Source: Haliotis asinina (Eukaryota > Mollusca > Gastropoda > Lepetellida > Haliotidae). Taken from it: a stretch of 64,000 bases of DNA. The DNA lies in contig NC_090280.1 in assembly GCF_037392515.1 (NCBI RefSeq), forward strand, positions 28,835,118 to 28,899,117. The letters run 5' to 3'. Below are positions 23,401-32,787 of the stretch, piece by piece (position 1 is the stretch's first letter; each line of letters starts with the position of its first letter). The notes beneath the pieces are model-generated. The model was given only the letters and a program-made list of their open reading frames with translations, ran no database searches and was not told where the DNA came from. The position numbers and the translations under genes are program-made.

Positions 23401-25037
23401 ACCCGAAACCCAATTTCGAAACAATTCCGAAACACAATAGTCTTTGTTTTTTCCAAATTAATCTTCATACCAGTATGCCCGCAGAATAACTCAAGTGCAT
23501 CCAGCCTCACAGTATAATGCAAAGGGCGGTTCACGTAGTGATGTGTTCATCTGTGTTAAATGCTGCCTTTTGATGAAACTATGTACGGATTTAACCTCGA
23601 TTGTTTTAAGCATATCATATGATACCAGAATGCAACGAACCAAAAGGGTTAGGGAGCCAGACTTATAATGGTATGTTGGTAAGTGGAGACTAGGTAAGCA
23701 ATTTCAAAAAAGCTGTTTAAAAATATGCATCAACCGGGTGCTTTTTGCTCTGTAAACATTTGTGTTGAGCATATTGTGAATCTGCGAATCTGGAGTCTGG
23801 TGTACTGCATATTGCACATGTAAGGCACGGACGTCTATCTTGATCTGGTTTGTTTATTGTTTGTTTGTTTACTTGTTTAACATCGCACTCAGCAATGTTA
23901 TTGTTTTTGTCACGATAGGGCTAAAATATTGTGATCCTTTACTTGAATTATTAGCGCCTATCAATGTACATGTAAACTCGGATTCACGGGAAATGTTTTA
24001 GCATTAATGAAAACGATTATGATCAGAAGTCAGTTTTAGCGTATTGCCAAATGAAATGAAAGAAACGACTGGTTTCATAATGGAAAATATTTTCATTTCG
24101 TTTTACCATCACGAGGAAGTGACTTGCTGTCACAAAGTGCAGTCATAATTCATTAGCACATTAACAGAAATGAATCATTCAGTGATACATAAAACGCTCT
24201 TTTGTAGTAATTGATATGAATCATATTCCATTTATTAATAATGTTATTGTGGTCACGTCACACAAGGATTCACGGATATCTTTTTCTCCGTTTACAGCCT
24301 ACTGCGACATGCCTCAGAAATTGCTGCTGATTGTGGCGTGAAACTCACCCTTGAGTGTTTTAGCTTTACTCACAGAACTGGAAATTATACTACTCTCTGT
24401 TGTGAAAACGCAACTAAGAAATGCATCCGACCTGTGATTCTGGACCCGTATGTATCGAAGCAAACTTCACACTTTATCTTTATATTATAACTTCATCGTT
24501 TTATCCGAATTAGCGAAACCAGATTTTGTTTCTAAATTTTAAAATTTCATCCTGAATATTTGTAAAAATCAAATATTTATGACAATGTATTTTTAAACAC
24601 GTTTTAATTATTGATTGCATGCATTTCCTCAGACAAGTAAGGGTTGTTTTTTGGTCAAAAAAATTTAGTGAGTGAGTGAGTGAGTGAGTTTAGTTTTACG
24701 TCGCACTTAGCAATATTCCAGCTATATGGCGACGGTCTGTAAATAATCGAGTCTGGACCAGACACTCCAGTGATCAACAACATGAGCATCGATCTGCGCA
24801 ATGGGGAACCGATGACATGTGTCAACCAAGTCAGCGAGGCTGACCACCCGATCCCGTTAGTCGCATCTTACGACAAGCATAGTCACCTTTTATGGCTAAC
24901 ATGGGTTGCTGAAGGCCTATTCTACCCCGGGACCTTCACGGGTCATAAAAATTCAGATACATGTACTTGACTGTTCACTCACCTGCATCTTTGTAAATCT
25001 CTGCAGCAAGTAGAATAATGGTGATGAGACGGAACAT
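14428..25037 (-). CDS. Immunoglobulin-superfamily transmembrane receptor, five Ig-like domains
   Basis: Seven exons read 5'->3' on the minus strand: 25037-24983, 21918-21562, 18844-18545, 17523-17266, 16523-16179, 15620-15327 and 14642-14428, joined by AG/GT sites in one frame (about 607 codons). Exon 1 is a signal peptide (MFRLITIILLAAEI). Exons 2-6 each encode one Ig-like domain: exon 2 has DAGIYQMC; exon 3 has TYSWVKDG and DGRVFRC; exon 4 has VTLTCSADC and SFTCNAS; exon 5 has LDLMC, TITWYF and HHGRYCC; exon 6 keeps DFGTY but lacks the usual cysteine pair. Exon 7 has a 23-residue membrane helix (VVSGVVVAIVGLGCVAMVTI) then CRRGR. The exon 7 end is uncertain: a GT at 14501 could splice to an unseen tail exon, otherwise a TAG ends it at 14428. 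Every internal junction is phase 1, typical of shuffled Ig exons. The likely role is cell-surface recognition or adhesion; the ligand is unknown. Exon 4's donor (GTCGGT) is weak. Confidence 0.85.
14688..14782 (-). mobile_element. SINE-B 3' fragment in an intron
   Basis: Reads 'gtgagtgagttgagctttat', then 'gcagcaatatgacggcgggg' and 'attggcttcacacgatg', reverse SINE-B. It lies between receptor exons 6 and 7. Confidence 0.75.
14995..15133 (-). mobile_element. SINE-B copy in an intron
   Basis: Minus strand shows GGTAGTCAAGTAGTAAAGCG and a B-box-like 'cctatgttcgattccccacg'. It is more diverged at the tail. Confidence 0.8.
15668..15910 (-). mobile_element. SINE-A copy in an intron
   Basis: Complete apart from small changes. 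An 8 bp TGAAAGAG occurs on both sides (about 15661 and 15915), a probable target duplication. It lies between Ig exons 5 and 6. Confidence 0.88.
16738..16860 (-). mobile_element. SINE-B copy, diverged
   Basis: Retains 'gccacattcagcaacattcc' and 'ggacaatcgaacccgagtat' in reverse SINE-B order. The head is missing. Confidence 0.65.
18008..18237 (-). mobile_element. SINE-A copy in an intron
   Basis: Matches from 'caatcagcaattttccagcg' to 'attctcacccggatctacac', with 'ctcttatgacaagcatgggt' in the middle. It belongs to the short 5' subtype. Confidence 0.88.
19443..19925 (+). mobile_element. MITE copy 1 (TIR starting with a TACTCTT-like end)
   Basis: About 480 bp closely similar to the interrupted copy at 27928-28732, including GGGGAACTGTACTTTCAATG at the left, 'aatggtctacagtgatttat' in the middle and 'caatgggttttctttct' near the right. 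The right terminal repeat is lost. It has no coding capacity and carries the empty site for the SINE found in copy 2. Confidence 0.85.
20338..20462 (+). mobile_element. SINE-A 3' fragment
   Basis: Reads 'cacgtgtcatcgtttcccag', 'gttgatcactagactgtctg' and 'agccatatagctgtag', ending in a decayed tail. Confidence 0.78.
20708..20800 (+). mobile_element. SINE-B head fragment
   Basis: GGGGTGGGTAGTCCAGTAGT and 'tgactcgattcctcgtggat' give the head with decayed A and B boxes. Confidence 0.75.
20838..20955. mobile_element. Hairpin MITE relic (GGGCCTA ends)
   Basis: The left arm starts GGGCCTAGATTTTCGAAGCT and the right arm ends AGCTTCGTAAATTTAGGCCC, imperfect inverted copies. The interior has a repeated CTTACGACTATCTTAAC. 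It resembles the 11776-11884 hairpin in architecture only. Confidence 0.75.
21083..21107. repeat. Short (GACT)n microsatellite
   Basis: Five to six tandem GACT units next to a reversed SINE-B tail fragment at 21100-21155. Confidence 0.8.
22360..22470 (-). mobile_element. SINE-A fragment
   Basis: Retains 'gtgattgatcaacatcatgg', 'aaatgtgtcaaccaagtcag' and 'ctgaccacccagtcctgtta'. Confidence 0.75.
22573..22868. mobile_element. SINE-B inverted pair
   Basis: 22573-22655 is a reversed tail ('ttttacgtcgcttttagcaa'). 22715-22868 is a plus-strand copy with 'gggggcgattcccaacatag', 'tttctggtgtcccccgaagc' and 'gctaaaagtggcgtcaaacc'. Together they could fold back. Confidence 0.8.
22974..23510 (-). pseudogene. 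LINE reverse transcriptase relic (C-terminal part)
   Basis: The minus strand at about 23485-23400 reads LDALELFCGHTGMKINLEKT, the 'G.K.N..KTK..VF' signature near the end of a LINE reverse transcriptase domain. After a gap with lost frame, 23240-22976 reads IVCLYCKAGRLKCIEDE then LLDYKLYNDARNRFITPFLY, the cysteine-containing tail that often follows the RT in mollusc LINEs. Finger and palm regions, endonuclease and ORF1 are absent. It is a dead 5'-truncated insertion inside the first intron of the Ig receptor. A clade assignment is not possible. Confidence 0.75.
24666..24946 (-). mobile_element. SINE-A copy, full length
   Basis: Near-consensus copy in the first intron of the Ig receptor, 20-odd bases from exon 1. 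The A-rich flanks AAAAATT on both sides suggest a short target duplication. Confidence 0.93.
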
Positions 25038-26267
25038 GTCGCTGCTGAGAAGGAGTAACTTGTGAGCTGTGTGAGGCAGGGTGATGTTTCACGTCCGTGT
25101 CTGTCTGTGTAGAGTGTGCGAATACACAGTTATACTTCCCGGTTGTAAGGATTTCCTGAGTCCTTCTCTCTATGACCCGTGAGCGAACCGTACACTCATA
25201 ATACGCACGTGGAGAATCGAATTGAGTCTTCGGCATGACGAGCGGATATTCGATGAATCAAACTGTATCCCTTCATGAATTAAATTCTTTGTATGGACAC
25301 TAACATCGAATATTTACGCAAGAACTTAAGTGACGTTTTTACTTGGAACTTGATTGCTGTTCATCTGCTAGTCTGAGACACCGTAACTTCCCTGTTTGCC
25401 AAGCTATTATCTTATAAGCAACTGTGCTCACAACGTGATGTTTTTTACTATGTAGAAAATACCATTTAAATGTTGCAATTTCAACAATTACATGGCAGAT
25501 TTGTTGTTTTAATTTCTCGGTATTAAACATAAAGTATCATAAATAAATATTCTTATTCATTACTGTTCGTCAAGCATAGAGGTTAAATGGAGCCCTACGA
25601 AGAACCACCAGTTTCTCAATATCGCTTGAGCCAGGTTTATGTTCGATACTTATTCTACAAGACCCAAGATTATTGTTAAACGGCATAAAACCCAATTCAC
25701 TCGCTCACAGACGTATTTGTTTTTATACTTATCGCGATGAAAATGTGTTATCAGTCATCTGACAGTCAGCAAAGTTTAAACCCCAGGCTGTGTTCTCTTA
25801 GAGAACATGGCGCATTATTGTCACGTTTTCAGATAGTGTCTTAATGTGAGAAACTGTTCTATTTCTGAAAGCAACCAACCACCAATTCATTTCAGGATAA
25901 GTAGAACTAGAAGGTGTTGACACATCATTTTTATGTACCATTTGGATTCTAGTTTATTAACACAGAGGTTCATCGGCTGAGTTACTTAGCTGTGACCCAG
26001 AGATAAAACAAATATAAAACAACAGTTTTCAGTATTTCTTCCTTGTGGTTATGCAAGATATCCCGGTAATATTAAACACGTACACAAGTTTAATTGTGTT
26101 GAGAACATGACATTATTTATTTATCTGTTGTGAAACAGCATTGCATCCTTGTTAATCGCGTTGTAGTTGCGAATACTGAGTCATCACAGACGCGACATAA
26201 CACGAGACCTGCCTCCCATCGTACAGATTTATACATTCTTATGTATAATAATAAATCCTACGGATAC

Positions 26268-26386
26268 AGTGAGTGAGGGCAGTTTTACGCGGCACACGGT
26301 AATATTCCACCTATATGATGGCAGTCAATAAATAATCGAGTCCGGACCATACAATCGAATGATCAACAGCACGAGCATCGATCATA

Positions 26387-26392
<6 letters not shown>
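26268..26392 (-). mobile_element. SINE-A 3' half, ended by a microsatellite
   Basis: Reads 'agtgagggcagttttacgcg' to 'cagcacgagcatcgatca', then changes directly into (TG)n. Confidence 0.82.

Positions 26393-26483
<91 letters not shown>
26393..26483. repeat. (TG)n microsatellite, about 45 units
   Basis: An almost perfect run of TG dinucleotides about 90 bp long, directly adjoining the SINE-A fragment. Confidence 0.98.
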
Positions 26484-26484
<1 letters not shown>

Positions 26485-26552
26485 ATATTACACTGTAATT
26501 CAGTGCACGGAAATGCTGGAAACTAGAGTTATTACTAAATCAAAGAATTGCG

Positions 26553-26650
26553 TATAACGATGCTCATAATGTTGATCACTGGATTATCTTGCCCAGACTC
26601 AATTAGTTACAGACCGTCGTCATACAACTGGATTACTGCGTAGCGCAGCG
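26553..26650 (+). mobile_element. SINE-A 3' fragment
   Basis: Reads 'cgatgctcataatgttgatc' and 'actggattatcttgcccaga' and ends in a decayed tail 'gcgtagcgcagcgttaaaca'. Confidence 0.78.
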
Positions 26651-27927
26651 TTAAACAATAAGGAAACAAAAACAAAATCGAGCATTATGATTAGAGCAGA
26701 GACAGACGGGCAGACAGACAGATTTATTTCTGAAATTCTGGGCCCATAATACAAAAATGCAGGCTCATCAGGTTGTACGCGATTAAGTATTAGTACTGTA
26801 AATACAATGAATCAAGATAGTAATATCAGATTTGCGTCTTATTTGATCTATATGACGGAGGAGATATCCAAGACAAATTTTTGTTGTTGCAAGAAATTAG
26901 AAATCAAGTTGCGGTTAACAAGTGTACATGAAGGAAGGCATTCTTTTCTACTGGTAAACACATATAAGATGATCCACGACCTGACAAATGACCCCAATTT
27001 GCATACTTGGGAACGCCCCACAGAACGATCCACTTGAAACAAGAGGGAGACAGGTTGTCTGATAAATATCGAGAAGTTCATTTTCTTCGTGCGTTTCACG
27101 CATATATTGTTATAGCACACTCGATTTGGGAACAGGTACAATCCCAACGAATTGAATCAACACAATATACTGAGCAAATATGTTTAGGACCACCGGTCCA
27201 TTTCACGAAGCAAATGACATTTTCCTGGGTTTTTTTTAAACAAAATTGTTGAATATCTAAAATGCTTGTCAATGCCCCAGTCATCTATTTGTCTTCCTCT
27301 TAACTAAAGGTTAGCGTGGAATATCAGTATCTTATGCCTGAAACTGCAGTCTTATCATTCGAAGGAATATGCGGTGTTGTTTTAATGGGTAAAGTTGACT
27401 TTTCGTCCGCTAAATATTAAATAGATAATAACTACATATAGTTAACTGTGTTTCATTTAACTTTTTAATATGTTAAAAGTTATCTGTTACTGAATGGCGG
27501 TGGCTAAATCAGAGTAGCAAGGGGGAAATATTTTTATCCCATAATTTTGTTCCTATTTCTCTGTACGGGCTGATTTTCGTCCATAATTCCGCTGGTGTTA
27601 CACAGTAGCGAGACAGGTGTTAATCAGTACCGGTGTTGATTTCATGTCACGGTTAGCATGTATTGCACGTGCATAATCGTCAAGCTACCTGTAGCAGCCA
27701 AGTGTACTCGCCCAATTCCTTGTACCGCCTCTCCTGTCACAAATGCGTTTAGTGCGCAGGATCACCTAATATGTGTCTAGCAGTAACATCTTCACATCTC
27801 TCATATATTACCGTATTAATACACAACTGCAGGTACAATGGTAACATCATATTGTAATGCTTAAATATTAGTACTGTGAATATAGTGAATAAAACATTCT
27901 GCATTATTAGATTTGCGTCTTTCTTTC

Positions 27928-28732
27928 TATACTCTTCAAAGTTGTACGGGAACTGTACTTTCAATGTACGATTGTCGAAAATGGGAGATATATGGGATTG
28001 AATCAATGTTGATACAATAATAATGGATATTTTGAGAATGCATCACCACATGGATTTCTTTCAAAGCCAAGCCGTTCGTTCAGTTATCCCCCTTGTTAGG
28101 TGACTGGAGTATGGACCCGTGAAGGTCCCGGGGTAGAATAGGCCTTCAGCAACCCATGCTTGCCATAAAAGGTGACTATGCTTGTCGTAAGAGGCGACTA
28201 ACGGGATCGGGTGGTCAGCCTCGCCGACTTGGTTGACACATGTCATCGGTTCCCCATTGCGCAGATCGATGCTCATGTTGTTGGTCACTGGATTGTCTGG
28301 TCCACACTCGATTATTTACAGACCGCCGCCATATAGCTGGAATATTGCTGAGTGCGGCGTAAAACTAAACTCACTCACTCACTCACTGGAGTATGACATG
28401 AATATTTCAGGTTTACAATTCAGTTCAGTCAGTAGTGTGTGAACTGACCCTGAAAACCCCGACCATGCGCAGATGCAAGAAAATTATCGGAAAAAATGGT
28501 CTACAGTGATTTATCGACCTGCCTGAAATACGTCAAGATTCATAATGACACCCCATGCACGTGTAGGAGGCTCCCACGTTGTGCACGTTCTACCCATGCA
28601 TTGTGTTTGCGTGTGGTGATAACGTGAAATGATGCTGCACACACCTGATGAATGTCATTGTAACTTTCCTCAATGGGTTTTCTTTCTACCAGACTTCAAA
28701 GTTCAGGTTCCCCGATTTTTTTAAAGAGTATA
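27928..28732 (+). mobile_element. MITE copy 2, interrupted by a SINE
   Basis: The ends are inverted repeats: TATACTCTTCAAAG at the left and, read in reverse, TATACTCTTTAAA at the right, continuing through GGGAAC and ACTTT. The body matches copy 1 (19443-19925) except for the 28114-28384 SINE. TA at the outer edge would fit a Tc1/mariner-type partner, but that is inference. Confidence 0.85.
28114..28384 (+). mobile_element. SINE-A copy, full length, dated by an empty site
   Basis: A complete 271 bp copy from the ACCCGTGAAGGTCCCGG end to the ACTC tail. It is flanked by ACTGGAGTATG at 28103-28113 and 28385-28395. MITE copy 1 near 19,615-19,625 has a single uninterrupted version of this site, so the insertion and its ends are proven internally. 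Confidence 0.96.
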
Positions 28733-28954
28733 TAACACTATGTTCCGATTTGTTACTCAGTATAAATACCGGAAGATTCACAAACAGGTTACAGTGTATG
28801 AAGCCCAAGTAAAATCTTCCTCTGCCTCACTTGGAACAGTGTACAAGATCAAACATATTTATCCAAACCTAATACGTATGATTCCACATAAAACATCAAA
28901 TATACCACTACTTAAAATAACGTCGCTCGAGAGACATTTATCTCCCCTGACTTG

Positions 28955-29062
28955 GTGTTGTCCAGTGGTTAAAGCGTTCCCTGGTCACCCCAAAGACCTG
29001 GGTTCGATTCCTCACCACGGTATGAAGTATGAAAGCCACTTTTTAGGACCCGATGCTGTGGT
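28955..29062 (+). mobile_element. SINE-B head copy
   Basis: Has 'gtccagtggttaaagcgttc' and 'cctgggttcgattcctcacc'. It faces the reversed copy that follows. Confidence 0.82.
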
Positions 29063-29074
29063 AGGTGTGGAGAG

Positions 29075-29218
29075 AGTGAGTGAGTATGGTTTTACGCCGC
29101 TTTTAGCAATATTCCAGCAATATCACAGCGTGGGACACCGGAAAGGGGATACACTTTGTAGCCATGAAGGGAATCGAACCCGGGTCTCCGGCATGAGGAC
29201 CGGACCACTGGGCTACCT
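29075..29218 (-). mobile_element. SINE-B copy
   Basis: Reads 'gtatggttttacgccgcttt' to 'gggaatcgaacccgggtctc', with the head complement 'gccactgggctacctta'-like at the right. Confidence 0.88.
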
Positions 29219-29631
29219 TAGAGCTCACTCACTGAATGATTCATTTGGCTTTGACATGATCATGCTCTTGGTTCCTTATTCTCGGGAATCACATTATGAA
29301 TTATGTACTAAGGGAAAACAATGAGGGATCATATGAAAGCACATATGAAATGTTCCCTTATTATTTTCCAGTGTTTTGTCACACGCTATACGATACAAAG
29401 TTTGTGAAGAAACCACGAAAAAGACAAAGGAATTCTTGTCGTTTCATGTGATCCCTCATTTTTTCCCCACAGTATATATTACATGTGTTGGTAGTGTCCC
29501 TAAATACGCCAGTTAACTTTTGCATCATGCTGAAGACAAATTGTAATCTGTGTCTATGTTCGCAGTTTTCGCAGATTATTACACGTTCCCAGTAACGAAC
29601 ACATCCTAGTACTGAAGGTGAGTTGTTGACC

Positions 29632-29716
29632 ATCTGGAACTCGAACCCACACCCACAGAATCAGGCACCTAATCGCCAGCAAAGTCAGCGATCTAACCCA
29701 CTCAGCCACCGCGGCT
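29632..29716 (-). mobile_element. tRNA-derived SINE head (Leu/Ser-like)
   Basis: On the minus strand CCGCGGTGGCTGAGTGGGTT gives an A box and GTGGGTTCGAGTTCCAG a B box, with a long variable region between. It differs from SINE-B. No intact acceptor stem was found, so it is more likely a SINE head or tRNA pseudogene than a working tRNA. Confidence 0.6.
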
Positions 29717-29997
29717 TCCACACAGGGACGCTTGCTAGTTTGTTATGACTTTGTGTGTATAAACATATCAGCAAGCCTACCTGAGATACGTTTACTCCGT
29801 ATATATGCACAGTAAACATAACACAGAATGTAGATATACACGGTTGACTATCTGAGGAGTATAGTAGATTGGAAATACAGATATTTCTGTATCATACACA
29901 ATATATACCAAACACGAAATTCACATGTCTGCACCCTCAGTGATTTAGGAATTAGAAACGCAACCGCGTGGGGTCCTGCGACCAGACCGACCAACAT

Positions 29998-30152
29998 GAG
30001 TGAGTGAGTGAGTTTGGTTTTGGCGATATTCCAGCAATATCACGGCGGCGGACACCAGTAATGGGCTTCACACAATGTATCCAGATGGGGAATAGCACCC
30101 CGGTCTTCGGCGTGACGAGCAAACGCTTGAATCACTGGGTTACCCCAGTGAT
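29998..30152 (-). mobile_element. SINE-B copy
   Basis: Reads 'agtttggttttggcgatatt' through 'ggacaccagtaatgggcttc' to 'gcaaacgcttgaatcactgg'. B box complement is decayed. Confidence 0.85.
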
Positions 30153-30640
30153 TCCCACGAACATGGAATGAACGTGCAAAACGAATTGTTGGGCAATGAA
30201 TACGAAAGGTTTTCATTTGTATGTCGTCACAATTGTGAAGTAAGAGAAAAGTCAAACGTGTCACTACTGACTCACACCACTAACGCCGTCAGAAAAAGAT
30301 TCGACCTCAGCCAGGCTTTGGTGGGAACGTAATACCGTGAAACGTCCGTCCAGACACCACGTTCACAGATGAAATTGACGATCAACGTCAGGAACAGCAA
30401 TAGAACCTCCGACAGCCATCACAAGCGACGACCGAAGGAAAAGGTTTCATGAACGTTTCCTGGCAAGTCGTCTTCTGATTGGTTACATGGTTACATTTCT
30501 GGATACATGGGAACCATACAAGTAACTGACAACAGTCACCTTGACACCTTGAAGGTTTCATGTGTACCTCAATGATCCTCGTTCAGTGACAAAGACTTAC
30601 CAGCTTTGAACAGTAGAATACTATACATTCATGATTTACA

Positions 30641-30797
30641 AGGCGGCGAGGTAGCCGAATGGTTAAAGCGTTTGCTCATCACGGAGCAGACCCGGGTTCG
30701 ATTATCCACTAGTGTACAATGTGTGATGCCTCCCCTTACTGTTCTTACCGTGATGCTGAATGTTGCTGAAAGCAGCGTAAAGTCAAAGTAGCTCACT
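30641..30797 (+). mobile_element. SINE-B copy
   Basis: GGCGGCGAGGTAGCCGAATG head, 'acccgggttcgattatccac' B box and 'gctgaaagcagcgtaaagtc' tail are all present. Confidence 0.88.
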
Positions 30798-31579
30798 CAA
30801 ACGTTATTTATATATAACATAAGGCATAAATCTGAAAAACACTTTCGCATTTATGTAATTAATGGCAGTATGTTCATGACGGGGCACTTAATCATACCCA
30901 CTCATGCTCAGTAACTGTGGCGGACAATTTGTTATACTGACGTTACGTCCGTGTGATTTAACGTCACCATGTCTAAACGATGAGATTAATTACGTGTTTG
31001 ACATAGTATCCAATAAATGGAGAATGGAATTCATTTTGTTCACCGTCAGGAACTTACGTTGTGAATCCAGGCATTAAGTTGGATCGGGGACGATTGATTT
31101 TCTGTCGGTGGCCTCGTGTCGAGGTCGGGGATGCACTGACGTCTACCGTTACTCACACCGTGGGTTTGTCTGCGTTTGACATCACCTTTAGCTTAAATGA
31201 CACAGAAACGGGTTCATGCGCCTTGCTCTTTCGGTATGATTGTGATACTGACCAAGGATTGTGATACTGACCATGTGCATTGTAGCTGCTGCAAAGTTTC
31301 GCATGAGTGAATGAGTAAGTGAGTGTGGGCGCGTGAGTGAGTGAGTGTGTTTGTTTATGGTTGAGTGTGTTATTCAGTTAGTGAGTGGGTGGGAGGGTTC
31401 ACGCGTGAGTTTCTGGGCGAACGAGTGAGTATGTGAGTGAGGAAGGGAGGGAGAGAGGAACTTGATGGGATGTTTTGGGATGAGTGTTTGTATATGATTA
31501 ATTCATGCGGATTGATGATGAATTGAGTGAGTGAGTAAGTGAAGTTCCATATGGTCTTGGACAAAACATATTGCAGGGC

Positions 31580-31760
31580 AGACATTGACTGACACTAATG
31601 CCTTGTCAGATACAGCCTCCATGCAGGATCTTTCCAGACGCCATTGGATCTGATCTTCCAGGCCAAACTCCGTCGCTGTGATGATGACGTCATTGCCATG
31701 ATCACATTTTAGCATTAGCTGACCAGCATTTCTCTTGTTTGGTGAACGGCTCCTCATATT
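31580..31760 (-). CDS. Possible exon of a SUEL-type (galactose/rhamnose-binding) lectin domain
   Basis: After a good acceptor (GATTTCAG at about 31761-31768) the minus strand reads QLMLKCDHGNDVIITATEFG and, further on, ALVSVNVCPAICFV. SUEL/Gal_lectin domains have L.C..G..I.I..A.(Y/F)G near the start and a V...C....C.V near the middle, so the spacing of these two parts fits. The usual cysteine just after YGR and the FGDPC end are not seen, no clear donor was found, and no other exon was found nearby. This may be a lone, decayed or divergent exon. The match is by eye only. Confidence 0.35.
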
Positions 31761-32338
31761 CTGAAATCAGTACAGACTGATCTAACGCACGCTCTTGACT
31801 TATCAGGAAGCAATACCCTAGAAGTTAATTGCAACTTACCATCTGTCACAAGGAACCGCATTCCAAGGACACTGCTTACTAGGAACTGTTGCTCTTGGAT
31901 TAAAGTTAGGAGGAACCATTGTTGTGAGGAATTCATTACCCTGAAACATTGTCCAAGATTGTTATTTATCATCAACTATTGTTTTAGAAAGGTTCTTGGA
32001 ATTATTGTCCAAGGACGTCAGTCGTCAGGTCCCATTGCTCTAGGACATCAAACTGCCAAGACTCATTGCCCACAGATTTGAGAGACTGGGACCGCTACTA
32101 CACGACAAACATTGTCGAGGACATTTGATACCAGGAACTGAGCAAGAATTTATTACACGTTAGAACTAATTGGCATGTAGTGCATATCTGGTTACGTTCT
32201 TTCAATGACGTTAGTCAAAAAGAACCTTTCCTCTATGCTGTTCGTTAAAGGAACTATTCCCATTGCATGCTATTTTCCTGAAGTGTTAACATTAATATTC
32301 CGCAATGAGGTTAGTTACCAGGAACCTTTTCCTAGGAG

Positions 32339-32610
32339 TGAGTGAGTGAGTGAGTTTAGTTTTACGTCGCACTTAGCAATATTCCAGCTATATGGCGACG
32401 GTCTGTAAATAATCGAGTCTGGACCAGACAATCCAGTGATCAACAACATGAGCATCGATCTGCGCAATTGGGAACCGATGACATGTGTCAACCAAGTCAG
32501 CTAGTCTGACCACCCGATCCCGTTAGTCGCCTCTTACGACAAGCACAGTCACCTTTTACGGCAAGCATGGGTTGTTGAAGGCCTATTCTACCCCGGGACC
32601 TTCACGGGTC
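32339..32610 (-). mobile_element. SINE-A copy, full length, with 14 bp target duplication
   Basis: A 272 bp near-consensus copy. CCTTTTCCTAGGAG occurs at 32325-32338 and 32611-32624, a perfect 14 bp direct repeat, which makes this a good type copy for the family. Confidence 0.97.
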
Positions 32611-32621
32611 CCTTTTCCTAG

Positions 32622-32787
32622 GAGAGAGCGAGTGAGTGAGTATGGTTTTACGCCGTTTTAGCAACATTCCAGCAATATCCTGGTGGGCTTCACACATTGA
32701 ACCCATCTGGGGAAACGAATATTGGTAACCGGGTCTTCGGAGTGACCACTGAACACTTTAATCTCTAGGCTACCCCTCCACCCCCTA
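32622..32787 (-). mobile_element. SINE-B copy
   Basis: Starts in the target duplication of the preceding SINE-A. It reads 'gtatggttttacgccgtttt' through 'gtgggcttcacacattgaac' to 'taggctacccctccacc', the head complement. Confidence 0.88.

Noticed and set aside
28740..29324. 194-codon plus-strand frame
   Set aside because: Its second half runs through two facing SINE-B copies and the first half has no recognisable family or splice support.
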